From Xaviernesmea oryzae (lineage in GTDB: Bacteria > Pseudomonadota > Alphaproteobacteria > Rhizobiales > Rhizobiaceae), in NCBI RefSeq assembly GCF_900177415.1, contig NZ_FXAF01000002.1:434001-498000 (forward strand): DNA of 64,000 nucleotides, in the 5' to 3' direction. Within the stretch, counting starts at the first letter, position 1; each line of letters opens with the position of its first letter. A model generated the notes under the pieces. That model was not told where the DNA came from. It saw only the letters and a list, made by a program, of their open reading frames with translations, and ran no database searches. The translations under genes and the position numbers were made by a program. This document shows positions 17,527 to 27,584 of the stretch, piece after piece.

Positions 17527-18608
17527 GATTTGTGCTCTCCTGCTGTCGGCTTGATCGGGGGTTGGGCATGCGAATTTGGAGTGCCGCCAGAATAGGGGGC
17601 ACCCGTTGACTGGCGGATGACAAGCTGCATCGGCACCCGGTCCGTCTCCGAAGCGACCCTGCCGGCTAGAGCCTCCTCCGCCTCGCCCTCGGGTCCGATC
17701 GCGCGGATCAGCGCCGCGATGGCGAGATCGGCGATGGCCGCCATGTCCATGCGCATGGTGGTGAGCGCCGGCGTGACGACCGGCGACCAGACGAGGTCGT
17801 CGAAACCGGTGACGCTGACCGCTTCCGGCACGCCGATGCCGGCCCGCTGCAATTCGGTGAGCGCCCTGAGCGCCGAAAGATCGGAAACCGCCGCAAAGGC
17901 GGTGAACCCGGCTTCGGCCCTTTCCGCAAGGCCGAGCGGACAGCCCTCGCCTCCGGCGGCCTCGACCTTTTCGATCCACAGCACCTCGCATTCGACGCCG
18001 GCGCCGAGGCCGGCCTTCAGCCCGCCGATGCGGTCGTTCTGCACGTTCGAGGAGGCGCTGGTGCCGATCAGCAGGACCTTGCGATGGCCGAGCGAGGACA
18101 GATGCCGCCCCATCTGCGCCCCGCCGTCCCAATGATCGGCCGCAACGGTGTTCCCGGGCGTGGAGGGCGTGTCGATGACGGCGACGGGACAGCCGACATC
18201 GGCGATCCGCGTGCCGCGCCGGGGCACGATCACCATGCCGTCGACGCCGCGCTCCAGAAGCCGGTTGATCGCCTCCGTCTGCCTGGCGACATCGCCGCGG
18301 GAGTCGGCGATCAGCACGCCGTAACCGGCATTCGAGGCGGCATTCTCGATCGCCTGGGCGATCTGCGGAAAGAGCGGGTTGGCGATATCCGGCAATACGA
18401 GGCCGAGAACCCCGGTGCGGCCGGTGCGCAGCGCCCGTGCCGCAAGGCTCGGCACGTAGCCGAGTTCGGCCGCCTTGGCGCGGATCCGCTCGATGAGCTC
18501 CGGCGATACCCTGCCCTTGCCGGACAGCGCATTGGAGACGGTCGCCGCCGACACGCCGAGGGCGGCGGCGATCGCGCTCATATTCGGTCCGGAACGGGGG
18601 ATGGCCAT
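17523..18608 (-). CDS. LacI-family transcriptional regulator of the purine/PotABCD-like operon
   Basis: 361-residue regulator. The N-terminal HTH reads MSAIAAALGVSAATVSNALSG (from about residue 10), followed by the hinge helix SLAARALRTGRTGVLGLVLP and a periplasmic-binding-like effector domain with ADSRGDVARQTEAINRLLERG. It is the first gene of the unit and overlaps the binding-protein start. A 12-bp perfect palindrome of LacI-operator type lies 12 nt upstream of its start, implying autoregulation. The effector is probably the imported compound or a purine derived from it. Confidence 0.92.
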   Translation of the reverse strand: MAIPRSGPNMSAIAAALGVSAATVSNALSGKGRVSPELIERIRAKAAELGYVPSLAARALRTGRTGVLGLVLPDIANPLFPQIAQAIENAASNAGYGVLIADSRGDVARQTEAINRLLERGVDGMVIVPRRGTRIADVGCPVAVIDTPSTPGNTVAADHWDGGAQMGRHLSSLGHRKVLLIGTSASSNVQNDRIGGLKAGLGAGVECEVLWIEKVEAAGGEGCPLGLAERAEAGFTAFAAVSDLSALRALTELQRAGIGVPEAVSVTGFDDLVWSPVVTPALTTMRMDMAAIADLAIAALIRAIGPEGEAEEALAGRVASETDRVPMQLVIRQSTGAPYSGGTPNSHAQPPIKPTAGEHKS

Positions 18609-18620
18609 GACATGCCCTGA

Positions 18621-18632
18621 TTAAACGTTTAA
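18621..18632. promoter_or_regulatory. LacI-type operator palindrome
   Basis: TTAAACGTTTAA is a perfect 12-bp palindrome with the central CG step typical of LacI/GalR-family operators. It lies 12 nt before the start codon of the LacI-type gene at 17523-18608, where a bound repressor would block transcription of the whole regulator-transporter-salvage unit. Confidence 0.7.
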
Positions 18633-18791
18633 GCACGCATACTTTGATCAAAAGGCTTTGTCGAGTATTTTGTAACCACGAGGTGACAGATATCCCCACA
18701 TCCTGCCTTGACTCTGGTCGCGCCGCCAGCAGCAAATCCCCTCACCGACAAAATCTACGACTTAGCTGAAGCTAAGATCGTGATTTTGTAA

Positions 18792-18812
18792 CCTCTCCCA
18801 CAAGGGGAGAGG
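18792..18812 (-). terminator. Hairpin after the LysR gene, possible terminator
   Basis: CCTCTCCC-ACAA-GGGGAGAGG forms an 8-bp stem just past the LysR stop (18827), read on the minus strand, followed by TTACAAAATC, which is only moderately T-rich. It resembles half of the mosaic repeats elsewhere in the window, so it may be a repeat fragment acting as a terminator. Confidence 0.4.
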
Positions 18813-18826
18813 TAATCGGCACCGCT

Positions 18827-19744
18827 CTACCATCCCACCACCTCTTCCCGATACCGCCCTATCTCCTCCAGGAGCCACGCCCGGAAGGCCACGACGGGCC
18901 GGAAGCCCGCCTTGCTCATCGGCGCCACCGCGTAATACGAGCTGGGGCTCCTGACCTGATGCGGGAAGGCCTCGACGAGCTGGCCGCTCGCAAGCTCGGA
19001 ATCGATCAGGAAGAGCGGCATCAGCGCGACGCCGAGACCGGCGATGCAGGCCTGCGCCACGCTGCCGAACTGCTCGAAGCGCATGCCCTGCGACGGCGTG
19101 CCGGTGACGCCGGCGCTTTCGAACCAGTGCGCCCAGGCGCCCGGCCGCGAGGCCATGTGCAGGAGCGGCAGGCGCAGCAGGTCCTCGCCCTTGCCGATCG
19201 GATGCGACTTCAAGAAGGCCGGCGACGAGACCGGCGCCACCATCTCCTCCATCAGGAAGGTGCATTCCGCGCCCGGCCAGTCCGGCTGGCCTATATGGAT
19301 CGCCATGTCGATCCCGTCGCGGTCGAAATCGAAGATGCCGATGCGGGTCGCGAAATTCAGCGTAATTTCGGGATGCCGCGCGACGAATTTCGGGATGCGC
19401 GGCATCAGCCAGCGCGTGCCGAAGGTCGGCAGGATCGCGAGGTTCAGCTGGTCGTTATGCCGTTTGGTCATGGCGGCGAGCGAGGCCGAACGGATCTGCG
19501 CAAGCGCATCGGCGACCGCCTTGGCGTAGTCCGCACCGGCGGCTGTCAGCACGACGCCGCGGCTGGTGCGGTCGAAAAGGGGAATGCCCAGCTGCTCTTC
19601 GAGGCCGGAAACCTGCCGGCTGATCGCCCCTTGCGTCAGCGACAGCTCTTCGGCCGCGGCGGAGAAGCTTCCGAGCCGGGCAACGGAATCAAAAGCCGCG
19701 AGCGCCGAGGTGGAAGGCAGGAATTTCCGCGAGAGGCTGACCAT
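18827..19744 (-). CDS. LysR-family regulator (GcvA-like), divergent from glutaryl-CoA dehydrogenase
   Basis: 305-residue LysR regulator. The HTH region is TSALAAFDSVARLGSFSAAAEELSLTQGAISRQ in two helices (residues 12-45), with the GcvA-like features LPTFGTRWLMPRIPKF and a C-terminal effector domain. It is divergently transcribed from the acyl-CoA dehydrogenase gene starting at 19875, the usual layout for a LysR regulator and its target. A short dyad CTAT-TACT-ATAG at 19748-19759 lies just upstream of the start and is a possible binding site. The inducer may be glutarate or glutaryl-CoA; that is inference. Confidence 0.9.
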   Translation of the reverse strand: MVSLSRKFLPSTSALAAFDSVARLGSFSAAAEELSLTQGAISRQVSGLEEQLGIPLFDRTSRGVVLTAAGADYAKAVADALAQIRSASLAAMTKRHNDQLNLAILPTFGTRWLMPRIPKFVARHPEITLNFATRIGIFDFDRDGIDMAIHIGQPDWPGAECTFLMEEMVAPVSSPAFLKSHPIGKGEDLLRLPLLHMASRPGAWAHWFESAGVTGTPSQGMRFEQFGSVAQACIAGLGVALMPLFLIDSELASGQLVEAFPHQVRSPSSYYAVAPMSKAGFRPVVAFRAWLLEEIGRYREEVVGW

Positions 19745-19874
19745 GCGCTATTACTATAGATCATGGCCGGATGAGTAAACGGTGCTTGCTCCCGCGCCCC
19801 GGCTGGCGATAATCCTTCAAACTTCAAAATTGCCGAACACCACACCGCCAGAACTCTACACCGGAGGAACGACC

Positions 19875-21050
<1,176 letters not shown>

Positions 21051-21072
21051 GGTTTGTTGAACATCCGGCGGC

Positions 21073-21276
21073 GTGCCGATCGGGCCCCCTCTGGCCCCCT
21101 CTGGCCTGCCGGCCATCTCCCCCACAGGTGGGGAGATCACAAGCGGCGGGCTCTTCCCGTCTCACTCAGCGTTTACCGAATAGGAAGCTTAGTTGCTTGG
21201 GGAAGCCGGTGCGCCCATCCGATCTCCCCACCTGTGGGGGAGATGGCCGGCAGGCCAGAGGGGGGCCGGATCGGCA
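21073..21276. repeat. Long inverted-repeat element (MITE/RIME-like)
   Basis: Left arm 21073-21138 and right arm 21220-21276 are nearly perfect inverted copies. Each contains CTGGCCTGCCGGCCATCTCC or its complement, plus CCCCACAGGTGGGG or its complement, and both outer ends read GTGCCGATC or GATCGGCAC. The left arm holds an extra GCCCCCTCTG duplication. The 81-nt centre shows no gene. The unit lies in the 361-nt gap between gcdH and the XRE-cupin gene; the remaining gap sequence shows nothing codable. Related arms occur at 32.3-32.4 and 34.4-34.5 kb. Confidence 0.75.
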
Positions 21277-21411
21277 CGCCCTCGATAGGCGCCCCTCCCC
21301 CGCTCACCTTCCGCGCCGTTTTTCGTCATTGGCCAAATTTTCGCCTTCGGTGTATCACTGAGTGGAACCGCTCTATCGGGCGGTGAGGACAGGAAAAGGT
21401 CGATTCGAAGA

Positions 21412-21993
21412 ATGCACGCCATGGAGAAGACGGCGGATGACGCCGATGGCGGTTTCAACGTGGGTGAACGGCTTCGCCTGGTGCGCCAGAGCCACGGTCT
21501 TTCCCAGCGGGCGCTGGCGATGAAGGCGGGAGTGACCCACTCGCTCGTCTCGCTGATCGAGAAGAACAAGGTGAGCCCCTCGGTCGCCTCGCTGAAAAAG
21601 ATCCTCGAGGCGATCTCCTATCCGATGACCGATTTCTTCGCCCTGACGCTGCCGCCCGTCGACCAGATCTTCTACCGCGCCGACGAGCTGACGCCGCTTT
21701 CCACCGGCGCGCTGACGCTTCTTCAGGTGGGCGACGCCAAATCCCACAACGTCCAGATCTTCCATGAATTCTACGAGCCGGGCGCCGATACCGGCGAAAC
21801 CATGCTGAGCCACGAGGCGGAGGAAGGCGGCGTGGTCGTCGCCGGCGAACTGGAGCTGACCGTCGGCGGCCAGACGCGCATCCTCAGGCGCGGCGACGCT
21901 TTCCTGTTCGACAGCCGCCTGCCGCACCGCTACCGCAATATCGGCACCGAGCGCTGCGAAGTGGTCAGCGCCTGCACCCCGCCTTATCTTTGA
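21412..21993 (+). CDS. XRE-family HTH regulator with cupin domain (PuuR-like)
   Basis: 193-residue transcription factor. The XRE HTH spans about residues 17-72 (GERLRLVRQSHGLSQRALAM, then SLVSLIEKNKVSPSVASLKK). A C-terminal cupin barrel (about 105-190) has HEFYEPGADTGE, EEGGVVVAGELELTVGG and DSRLPHRYRN. Cupin-linked XRE proteins typically control amine, amino acid or osmolyte metabolism. It precedes an aldehyde dehydrogenase gene by 149 nt in the same direction, reminiscent of PuuR and succinate-semialdehyde enzymes in putrescine/GABA breakdown. An ATG at 21421 is an alternative start. Confidence 0.88.
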   Translation: MHAMEKTADDADGGFNVGERLRLVRQSHGLSQRALAMKAGVTHSLVSLIEKNKVSPSVASLKKILEAISYPMTDFFALTLPPVDQIFYRADELTPLSTGALTLLQVGDAKSHNVQIFHEFYEPGADTGETMLSHEAEEGGVVVAGELELTVGGQTRILRRGDAFLFDSRLPHRYRNIGTERCEVVSACTPPYL

Positions 21994-22142
21994 TGATCTT
22001 TAATGCACAGAAATTGCTTTAATAGAAGCTGCGCCGTTGATTGTCGGCGGCAATTATCCTAACTCAACTACCGGAATTCTCCGCACCTCTGCGGGCGGCT
22101 CAGGCCCCGCTTCCCTGCACTTTTAGAACGAAAGTGGACATC

Positions 22143-23579
22143 ATGCAGACCTATCCCGACGTCAAGCTTTTCATCAACGGCGAGTGGCGCGATGCCCTCG
22201 GCGGCGAGACCTTGCCCGTGGTCGATCCGGCGACCGAAGAGGTGATCGGCAAGATCGCCCATGCCCGCAAGGCGGATCTCGACCTGGCGCTGGAAGCGGC
22301 CGACAAGGGCTTCAGGATCTGGCGCGACACCGCCGCCTTCGAGCGTTCGAAAGTGATGCGCAAGGCCGCCGACCTCATGCGCTCCCGCGCGGATGCGATC
22401 GCCTGGATGATGACCCGCGAGCAGGGCAAGCCGCTCGCCCAGTCGAAGATGGAAGTCATGGGCGCGGCAGACACGATCGACTGGTTCGCCGAAGAGGCCC
22501 GCCGCACCTATGGCCAGATCATCCCGGCCCGCTTCGGCGGCGTGCAGCAGATGGCGATCAAGATGCCGGTCGGCCCCGTCGCCGCCTTCACGCCCTGGAA
22601 TTTCCCGATCAACCAGATCGTCCGCAAGCTTTCGGCGGCACTCGCCACCGGCTGCTCGATCATCGTCAAGGCGCCCGAGGAAACCCCGGCCTCGCCGGCG
22701 GAGCTGATCCGCGCCTTCGCCGATGCAGGCGTCCCGGCCGGCGTCGTCAACCTCGTCTACGGCATCCCGGCCGAAGTGTCCGAATATCTCATCCCGCATC
22801 CGGTCATCCGCAAGATCTCGTTCACCGGCTCCACCCCGGTCGGCAAGCATCTGGCGGCACTTGCCGGCAAGCACATGAAGCGCGCCACGATGGAGCTCGG
22901 CGGCCATGCGCCGGTGATGATCTTCGACGACGCCGATCTCGAAAAGGCGATCGAGGTCACCGCTGCCGCGAAGTTCCGCAATGCGGGCCAGGTCTGCGTC
23001 GCCCCGACCCGCTTCCTCGTGCAGGACGGCATTGCCGACAGGTTCACGGCCGGCTTCGTCAAGGCCGCCCAGGCGATCAAGGTCGGCAACGGCCTCGAAG
23101 AGGGCGTCGGCATGGGTCCGCTCGCCAACGAGCGCCGCATTCCTGTCATGGAAGACATGATCCACGATGCGGTGAGCAACGGCGCCGAGCTGAAGACGGG
23201 CGGCAAGCGCATCGGCAACAAGGGCTACTTCTTCGAGCCGACCGTGCTCTCCGACGTGCCGACCTCGGCCAAGGTGATGAACGACGAGCCCTTCGGCCCG
23301 CTCGCCATCATCAACCGCTTTTCGCATTTCGACGATGCGATCGCGGAAGCCAACCGCCTGCCCTTCGGCCTCGCCTCCTACGCCTTCACGAGCTCGGTGA
23401 AGACGGCGCACGCGCTCGGCCGCCAGGTGGAAGCCGGCATGCTGACCATCAACCACAACGGCCTCGCCCTGCCGGAAGTCCCCTTCGGCGGCATCAAGGA
23501 CTCGGGCTACGGCACCGAAGGCGGCTCGGAAGCCACCGAAGCCTATCTGGAAACCCGCTTCGTCAGCCAGATGAGCTGA
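22143..23579 (+). CDS. NAD(P)-dependent aldehyde dehydrogenase, succinate-semialdehyde dehydrogenase type
   Basis: 478-residue aldehyde dehydrogenase. The NAD-binding motif is [12 protein letters not shown], the general base is E251 in [12 protein letters not shown], and the catalytic cysteine is C285 in [13 protein letters not shown]-terminal motifs [10 protein letters not shown] and [11 protein letters not shown] are intact. The sequence is of the GabD/ketoglutaric-semialdehyde class. The start at 22143 ([15 protein letters not shown]) matches family N termini; upstream in-frame codons to 22041 do not. The adjacent XRE-cupin regulator supports a role in amine or GABA catabolism. It converges on cysA across a hairpin. 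Confidence 0.9.
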   Translation: MQTYPDVKLFINGEWRDALGGETLPVVDPATEEVIGKIAHARKADLDLALEAADKGFRIWRDTAAFERSKVMRKAADLMRSRADAIAWMMTREQGKPLAQSKMEVMGAADTIDWFAEEARRTYGQIIPARFGGVQQMAIKMPVGPVAAFTPWNFPINQIVRKLSAALATGCSIIVKAPEETPASPAELIRAFADAGVPAGVVNLVYGIPAEVSEYLIPHPVIRKISFTGSTPVGKHLAALAGKHMKRATMELGGHAPVMIFDDADLEKAIEVTAAAKFRNAGQVCVAPTRFLVQDGIADRFTAGFVKAAQAIKVGNGLEEGVGMGPLANERRIPVMEDMIHDAVSNGAELKTGGKRIGNKGYFFEPTVLSDVPTSAKVMNDEPFGPLAIINRFSHFDDAIAEANRLPFGLASYAFTSSVKTAHALGRQVEAGMLTINHNGLALPEVPFGGIKDSGYGTEGGSEATEAYLETRFVSQMS

Positions 23580-23613
23580 GTGGTTTGATATTTGAGGGGT
23601 GTGGATGGCTCCA

Positions 23614-23639
23614 CCCCTCTGCCCTGCCGGGCAGAGGGG
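23614..23639. terminator. Bidirectional terminator-like hairpin
   Basis: CCCCTCTGCCC-TGCC-GGGCAGAGGGG is a perfect 11-bp stem with a 4-nt loop. It stands 35 nt after the aldehyde dehydrogenase stop and 20 nt after the convergent cysA stop. No long T-run follows in either direction, so termination efficiency is uncertain. Confidence 0.6.
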
Positions 23640-23658
23640 GGTATTTCGAGCTCAAAGC

Positions 23659-24681
23659 TCAGCCAATCGCAAAAACCTTCGCCCGCCTGAGCGTCACGAA
23701 ACCGCCGTCGCCGGCCTTCACCGTGCGTTCCGGCTCCACATCGAACTCCAGATGTTCGCCCGTCTCGGCCGTCGCCAGCACGCGCCTTCCATCGGGCCGG
23801 TCGAGAACGCGGGTAATGCTCGCCGGAATGCCCGGCCCCTGCAGCGACCAGTCGAGATCGGCAGGCCGGGCGTAAAGCTCCGCCTTGCCGTCGGCCAGCC
23901 CGGACACCTCGATCGCCGCACCGCTGGCATAGGCCTTGCCGTCGCGCACTTCCGCCGCGATCACGTTGGCATCGCCGAGGAATTTCATGACGAAGGACGA
24001 CTGCGGATCGCGGCACACCTCTTCCGGCGTGCCCTGCTGGACGATATGCCCGTCCTTCAGGATGACGACCCGGTCGGCGAGGTCGAGCGCCTCTTCCTGG
24101 TCGTGGGTGACGAAGAGCGTCGTGATGCCGAGTTCGGAATGGATTTCGCGCAGCCACCGGCGCAGGTCGCGCCGGACGTTGGCATCGAGCGCGCCGAACG
24201 GCTCGTCGAGCAGCAGCACCTTGGGATCGACGGCGAGCGCCCGGGCGAGCGCCACGCGCTGCCGCTGCCCGCCGGAAATCTGCGCCGGAAACCGGTCGCC
24301 GAGGCCTTCGAGGCGCACCAGCCGCAAGAGCTCCGCGACCCGCGCGTCGATCGCCGCCTTCTCGCGCTTCACCTTGGAGACCTTCATGCCGAAGGCGATG
24401 TTTTCCGCCACGGTCATGTGCGGGAAGAGCGCGTAATGCTGGAAGACGAAGCCGACGCCGCGGTCGCGTACGGGAATGTCGGTCGCATCCTGGTCGCCGA
24501 AATAGATGTGTCCGCCATCGGCATATTCGAGGCCCGCGACCATGCGCAGGATGGTCGTCTTGCCAGAACCGGACGGCCCGAGCAGGGCGACGAGCTCGCC
24601 GCTCTCGATCGTGAGCGAGACGTCGCGCACGGCACGGAAGGTCTCGAAGGTTTTGACGACGTGGTCGAGGCGGATCTTCAT
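23659..24681 (-). CDS. cysA: Sulfate/thiosulfate ABC transporter ATP-binding protein
   Basis: 340-residue ATPase energising sulfate import. Walker A is LLGPSGSGKTTILR, signature ISGGQRQRVALARALA, Walker B VLLLDEPFGALDANVRRDLR, typical of CysA, and the switch region is FVTHDQEEALDLAD. A TOBE-like C-terminal domain (AELYARPADLDWSL) follows. The ATG at 24681 overlaps the cysW stop (ATGA). It is the last gene of the unit Sbp-CysT-CysW-CysA on the minus strand. Confidence 0.94.
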   Translation of the reverse strand: MKIRLDHVVKTFETFRAVRDVSLTIESGELVALLGPSGSGKTTILRMVAGLEYADGGHIYFGDQDATDIPVRDRGVGFVFQHYALFPHMTVAENIAFGMKVSKVKREKAAIDARVAELLRLVRLEGLGDRFPAQISGGQRQRVALARALAVDPKVLLLDEPFGALDANVRRDLRRWLREIHSELGITTLFVTHDQEEALDLADRVVILKDGHIVQQGTPEEVCRDPQSSFVMKFLGDANVIAAEVRDGKAYASGAAIEVSGLADGKAELYARPADLDWSLQGPGIPASITRVLDRPDGRRVLATAETGEHLEFDVEPERTVKAGDGGFVTLRRAKVFAIG

Positions 24682-25568
24682 GAGGCTTTCTCCGCGGGAT
24701 TGGCGGCGGCCAAGGGGTCGGAACGCACGCGGCCCGCACCCTGGCGTTCCAGCGCCACCTTGGCGATGATGGTGAAGACGGCGATGAGCGCCAGGATGGA
24801 GGCCGAAGCGAAGGCGCCCGTCGCCTGATAATCGTGGTAGAGCAGCTCGATATGCAGCGGCAGCGTGTTGGTCTGGCCGCGGATATTGCCCGAGACGACC
24901 GAGACCGCGCCGAACTCGCCCATGACGCGGGCGTTGCAGAGCACCACGCCGTAGAGCAGCGCCCATTTGACGTTCGGCAGCGTCACCGACAGGAAGGTGC
25001 GCCAGCCGGAGGCGCCGAGCGAGGTGGCGGCCTCTTCGAGATCGCGTCCCTGCGCCTGCATGAGCGGGATCAGTTCGCGGGCGACGAACGGCGCCGTCAC
25101 GAACATCGAGGCGAGAATGATGCCGGGGATCGCGAACAGGATTTTTATCCCGTAGGCATCCAGTACCGGCCCGAAAATACCCTGCAGGCCATAGACGAAG
25201 AGATAGGCGACGCCGGCGACGATCGGCGAAACCGAGAACGGGATTTCGATGACGACGAGCAGGAAACGCTTGCCCCGGAAATCGAACTTGGTGATCGCCC
25301 AGGCGGCCGCGATGCCGAAGGCCGTGTTGACCGGCACGGCGATCAGCGCTGCGAGCACCGTCAGCATGATCGCGTGCCGCGTGTCGGGATGGACAATCGT
25401 GTCGCGATAGACGGCCCACCCTTTGGCGAAGGCCTCGACGCCGATGATGACGAGCGGAGCGAGGATAATGAGAGCGACCAGGACGAGCACGATGCCGATC
25501 AGGGCCCGGCGGAAGAGCGGCTGATCGCCGACGCGCGGCGGCTTTCGGCCTTTGACGACGGTGCTCAT
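24678..25568 (-). CDS. cysW: Sulfate ABC transporter permease CysW
   Basis: 296-residue inner-membrane subunit starting MSTVVKGRKPPRVGDQPLFR. It has the CysW features WAVYRDTIVHPDTRHAIMLT, IPFSVSPIVAGVAYLFVYG and the coupling loop DLEEAATSLGASGWRTFLSV. NARVMGEFGAVSVVSGNIRG is diagnostic for sulfate/molybdate-type permeases. Two nucleotides separate it from cysT and its end overlaps cysA. Confidence 0.94.
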   Translation of the reverse strand: MSTVVKGRKPPRVGDQPLFRRALIGIVLVLVALIILAPLVIIGVEAFAKGWAVYRDTIVHPDTRHAIMLTVLAALIAVPVNTAFGIAAAWAITKFDFRGKRFLLVVIEIPFSVSPIVAGVAYLFVYGLQGIFGPVLDAYGIKILFAIPGIILASMFVTAPFVARELIPLMQAQGRDLEEAATSLGASGWRTFLSVTLPNVKWALLYGVVLCNARVMGEFGAVSVVSGNIRGQTNTLPLHIELLYHDYQATGAFASASILALIAVFTIIAKVALERQGAGRVRSDPLAAANPAEKAS

Positions 25569-25570
25569 GG

Positions 25571-26392
25571 TCAGTTCCTCGCCGTGTAACGCAACGCCCG
25601 CGCCTGCATCCAGTTGGTGACGGCAAGCATGGCGAAGGCGGTGAGCAGCAGCACCGAGGCGATCGCGGCGGCGGCCGCATAATCGTATTCCTCCAGCCGG
25701 ATGAAGATCAGAAGCGCGGTGATTTCCGTCGACATCGGCTGGTTGCCGGCGATGAAGATGATCGCGCCGAACTCGCCGAGGCAGCGGGCGAAGGAGAGCG
25801 ACAGGCCGGCAAGAAGCGCAGGCGCCAGGAGCGGCAGGATGACCTTGCGAAAAATTTCCCAGTCGGAGCCGCCGAGCGACTGGGCCGCCTCCTCCAGCGC
25901 CGGATCGAGATCCTCCAGCACCGGCTGCACCGTTCTCACGATGAAGGGCAGCGAGGTGAAGCACATGGCGATCATGATGCCGAGCGGCGTATAGGCGACC
26001 TTGATGCCGAAATCGTCGAGGATGGAGCCGAACCAGCCGTTGGTGGCGAAGAGCGCCGTCAGCGAAATGCCGGCCACCGCCGTCGGCAGCGCGAAGGGAA
26101 GATCCACCATGGCATCGACGATCCGCCGGCCGGGAAAGCGGTAGCGCATCAGCACCCAGGCGAGCGCCAGGCCGAAGAAGAGATTGAACAGCGTGGCGCC
26201 GAGCGCCGAGAGCACCGTGACGCGGTAGCTCGCCAGCGCCCGCGCCGAGGACACGATGCGCCAGTAATCCTCCGGCCCGAGGCTCGCGGCCTTGAAGACG
26301 AGTGCCGCCAGCGGCAGCACCACGATCAGCCCGACATAGAACAGGGTCACGCCCAGGGATAGCGGCAATCCGGGCAGGACATTGCGTTTCAA
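25571..26392 (-). CDS. cysT: Sulfate ABC transporter permease CysT/CysU
   Basis: 273-residue permease partner of CysW, with VDLPFALPTAVAGISLTALF, DLDPALEEAAQSLGGSDWEI and the diagnostic ARCLGEFGAIIFIAGN. The reading frame is open to 26554 but that stretch runs through a palindromic repeat. A TTG at 26392 (then KRNVLPGLPLSLGVT) has GAGGAA 8 nt upstream and gives the family length, so I use it. The binding-protein gene lies 205 nt upstream across a repeat element. Confidence 0.9.
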   Translation of the reverse strand: MKRNVLPGLPLSLGVTLFYVGLIVVLPLAALVFKAASLGPEDYWRIVSSARALASYRVTVLSALGATLFNLFFGLALAWVLMRYRFPGRRIVDAMVDLPFALPTAVAGISLTALFATNGWFGSILDDFGIKVAYTPLGIMIAMCFTSLPFIVRTVQPVLEDLDPALEEAAQSLGGSDWEIFRKVILPLLAPALLAGLSLSFARCLGEFGAIIFIAGNQPMSTEITALLIFIRLEEYDYAAAAAIASVLLLTAFAMLAVTNWMQARALRYTARN

Positions 26393-26465
26393 GCGGTCAT
26401 TTCCTCTTCTCACGGCAAAACCCGGCGGATGAAAATCCACCGGGTGTAGAGATGGCAACCTCGCC

Positions 26466-26563
26466 TCATGCTCGACGTCGTCCCCGGCCTTGTGCCGGGG
26501 ATCTGCCGCGCTCGCGATCTGGCCGATGCAGATGCCCGGCACAAGGCCGAGCATGACGGAAGA
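26466..26563. repeat. Second-family palindromic repeat (between sbp and cysT)
   Basis: The unit contains TCCCCGGCCTTGTGCCGGGGA (a hairpin) and GCCCGGCACAAGGCCGAGC, and its ends, CATGCTCGACGTCG and GAGCATGACGG, are loosely inverted. A related copy lies at 61.07-61.15 kb. It differs from the CTTCTCCCC family. It sits between the sulfate-binding protein and permease genes, where it may partly terminate or protect the abundant binding-protein message. Confidence 0.65.
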
Positions 26564-26597
26564 GCATTTTGGCGATGCCGGTCAAACCCGGGACGAC

Positions 26598-27584
26598 TTA
26601 ACGGCTGCCGTAGAGCTTGTCGAGAGTGCCGCCGGAAGCAAAGTGCTCGGACTGGATCTTGCTCCAGCCGCCGAAGACGTCTTCGACATTGACGAGGCGG
26701 ATCGCCGGGAACTGATCCTTGAACTCGGCGGCGACCTTTTCATTGTTGACGCGGTGGCCGAATTCGGCGGCGATGCGCTGGCCTTCTTCCGTATAGAGGA
26801 AGTCGAGATAGGACTTTGCGAGCGCTTCGGTGCCGTGCTTCTGCGCCACCTTGTCGACGACCGCGACCGGGAATTCGGCGAGCAGGCTGACCGAGGGGAT
26901 GACGCCCTCGACCTTGTCGGCGCCGTACTGCTTGACGATGCCGCGGGTCTCCGCCTCGAAGGTGATCAGCACGTCGCCGGTCTCGCGCTCGACGAAGGTC
27001 GTGGTCGCCGCGCGGCCGCCGGTATCGAAGACCGGCACGTTGTCGAAGATCTTGGTGATATAGGCTTCGATCTTTTCCTGGTCGCCCTTGTAGGCTTCGT
27101 TGGCCCAGGCATAGGCGGCAAGGTAGGTGTAGCGGGCATTGCCGGACGTCTTCGGGTTCGGGAAGACGGCATGCACGTCGTCACGGGCGAGATCGCTCCA
27201 GTCCTTGATGTTCTTCGGGTTCCCGGCGCGCACCAGGAAAGACGGGAAGGAATAGAAGGGCGAGGCGTTGTTCGGGAAAGCCTTCGTCCAGTCCTTCGAG
27301 ACGAAGCCGTTCTTGGCGAGGAAATCGATATCCGTCGACTGGTTGAAGGTCACCACGTCGGCTTCGAGGCCTTCGACGATCGAACGCGCCTGCTTGGAGG
27401 TGCCCGCATGCGACTGGTCGACGGTGACGCCCGGATGCTGCTTGACGAAGGCTTCGTTCACCGAAACGAAGAGTTCGCGGGCAACGTCGTAGGACGCATT
27501 CAGAAGTTTCGTCGGCTGCTGCGCCATTGCCGGCGTGACGAAAAGCGCGGCAAGAGCGGTGCCGAGGATCAGGAGGCGGTTCAT
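26598..27584 (-). CDS. sbp: Periplasmic sulfate-binding protein
   Basis: 328-residue periplasmic binding protein for sulfate. The signal peptide is residues 1-22 (ending PAMA/QQ). Mature N terminus KLLNASYDVARELFVSVNEAF and the segments QSHAGTSKQARSIVEGLEADVV, DIDFLAKNG and FPNPKTSGNARYTYLAAYAWA are those of Sbp/CysP, including sulfate-coordinating backbone regions. It is the first gene of the sulfate unit; the 208 nt upstream should hold its promoter, but I see no clear regulator site. Confidence 0.93.
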   Translation of the reverse strand: MNRLLILGTALAALFVTPAMAQQPTKLLNASYDVARELFVSVNEAFVKQHPGVTVDQSHAGTSKQARSIVEGLEADVVTFNQSTDIDFLAKNGFVSKDWTKAFPNNASPFYSFPSFLVRAGNPKNIKDWSDLARDDVHAVFPNPKTSGNARYTYLAAYAWANEAYKGDQEKIEAYITKIFDNVPVFDTGGRAATTTFVERETGDVLITFEAETRGIVKQYGADKVEGVIPSVSLLAEFPVAVVDKVAQKHGTEALAKSYLDFLYTEEGQRIAAEFGHRVNNEKVAAEFKDQFPAIRLVNVEDVFGGWSKIQSEHFASGGTLDKLYGSR

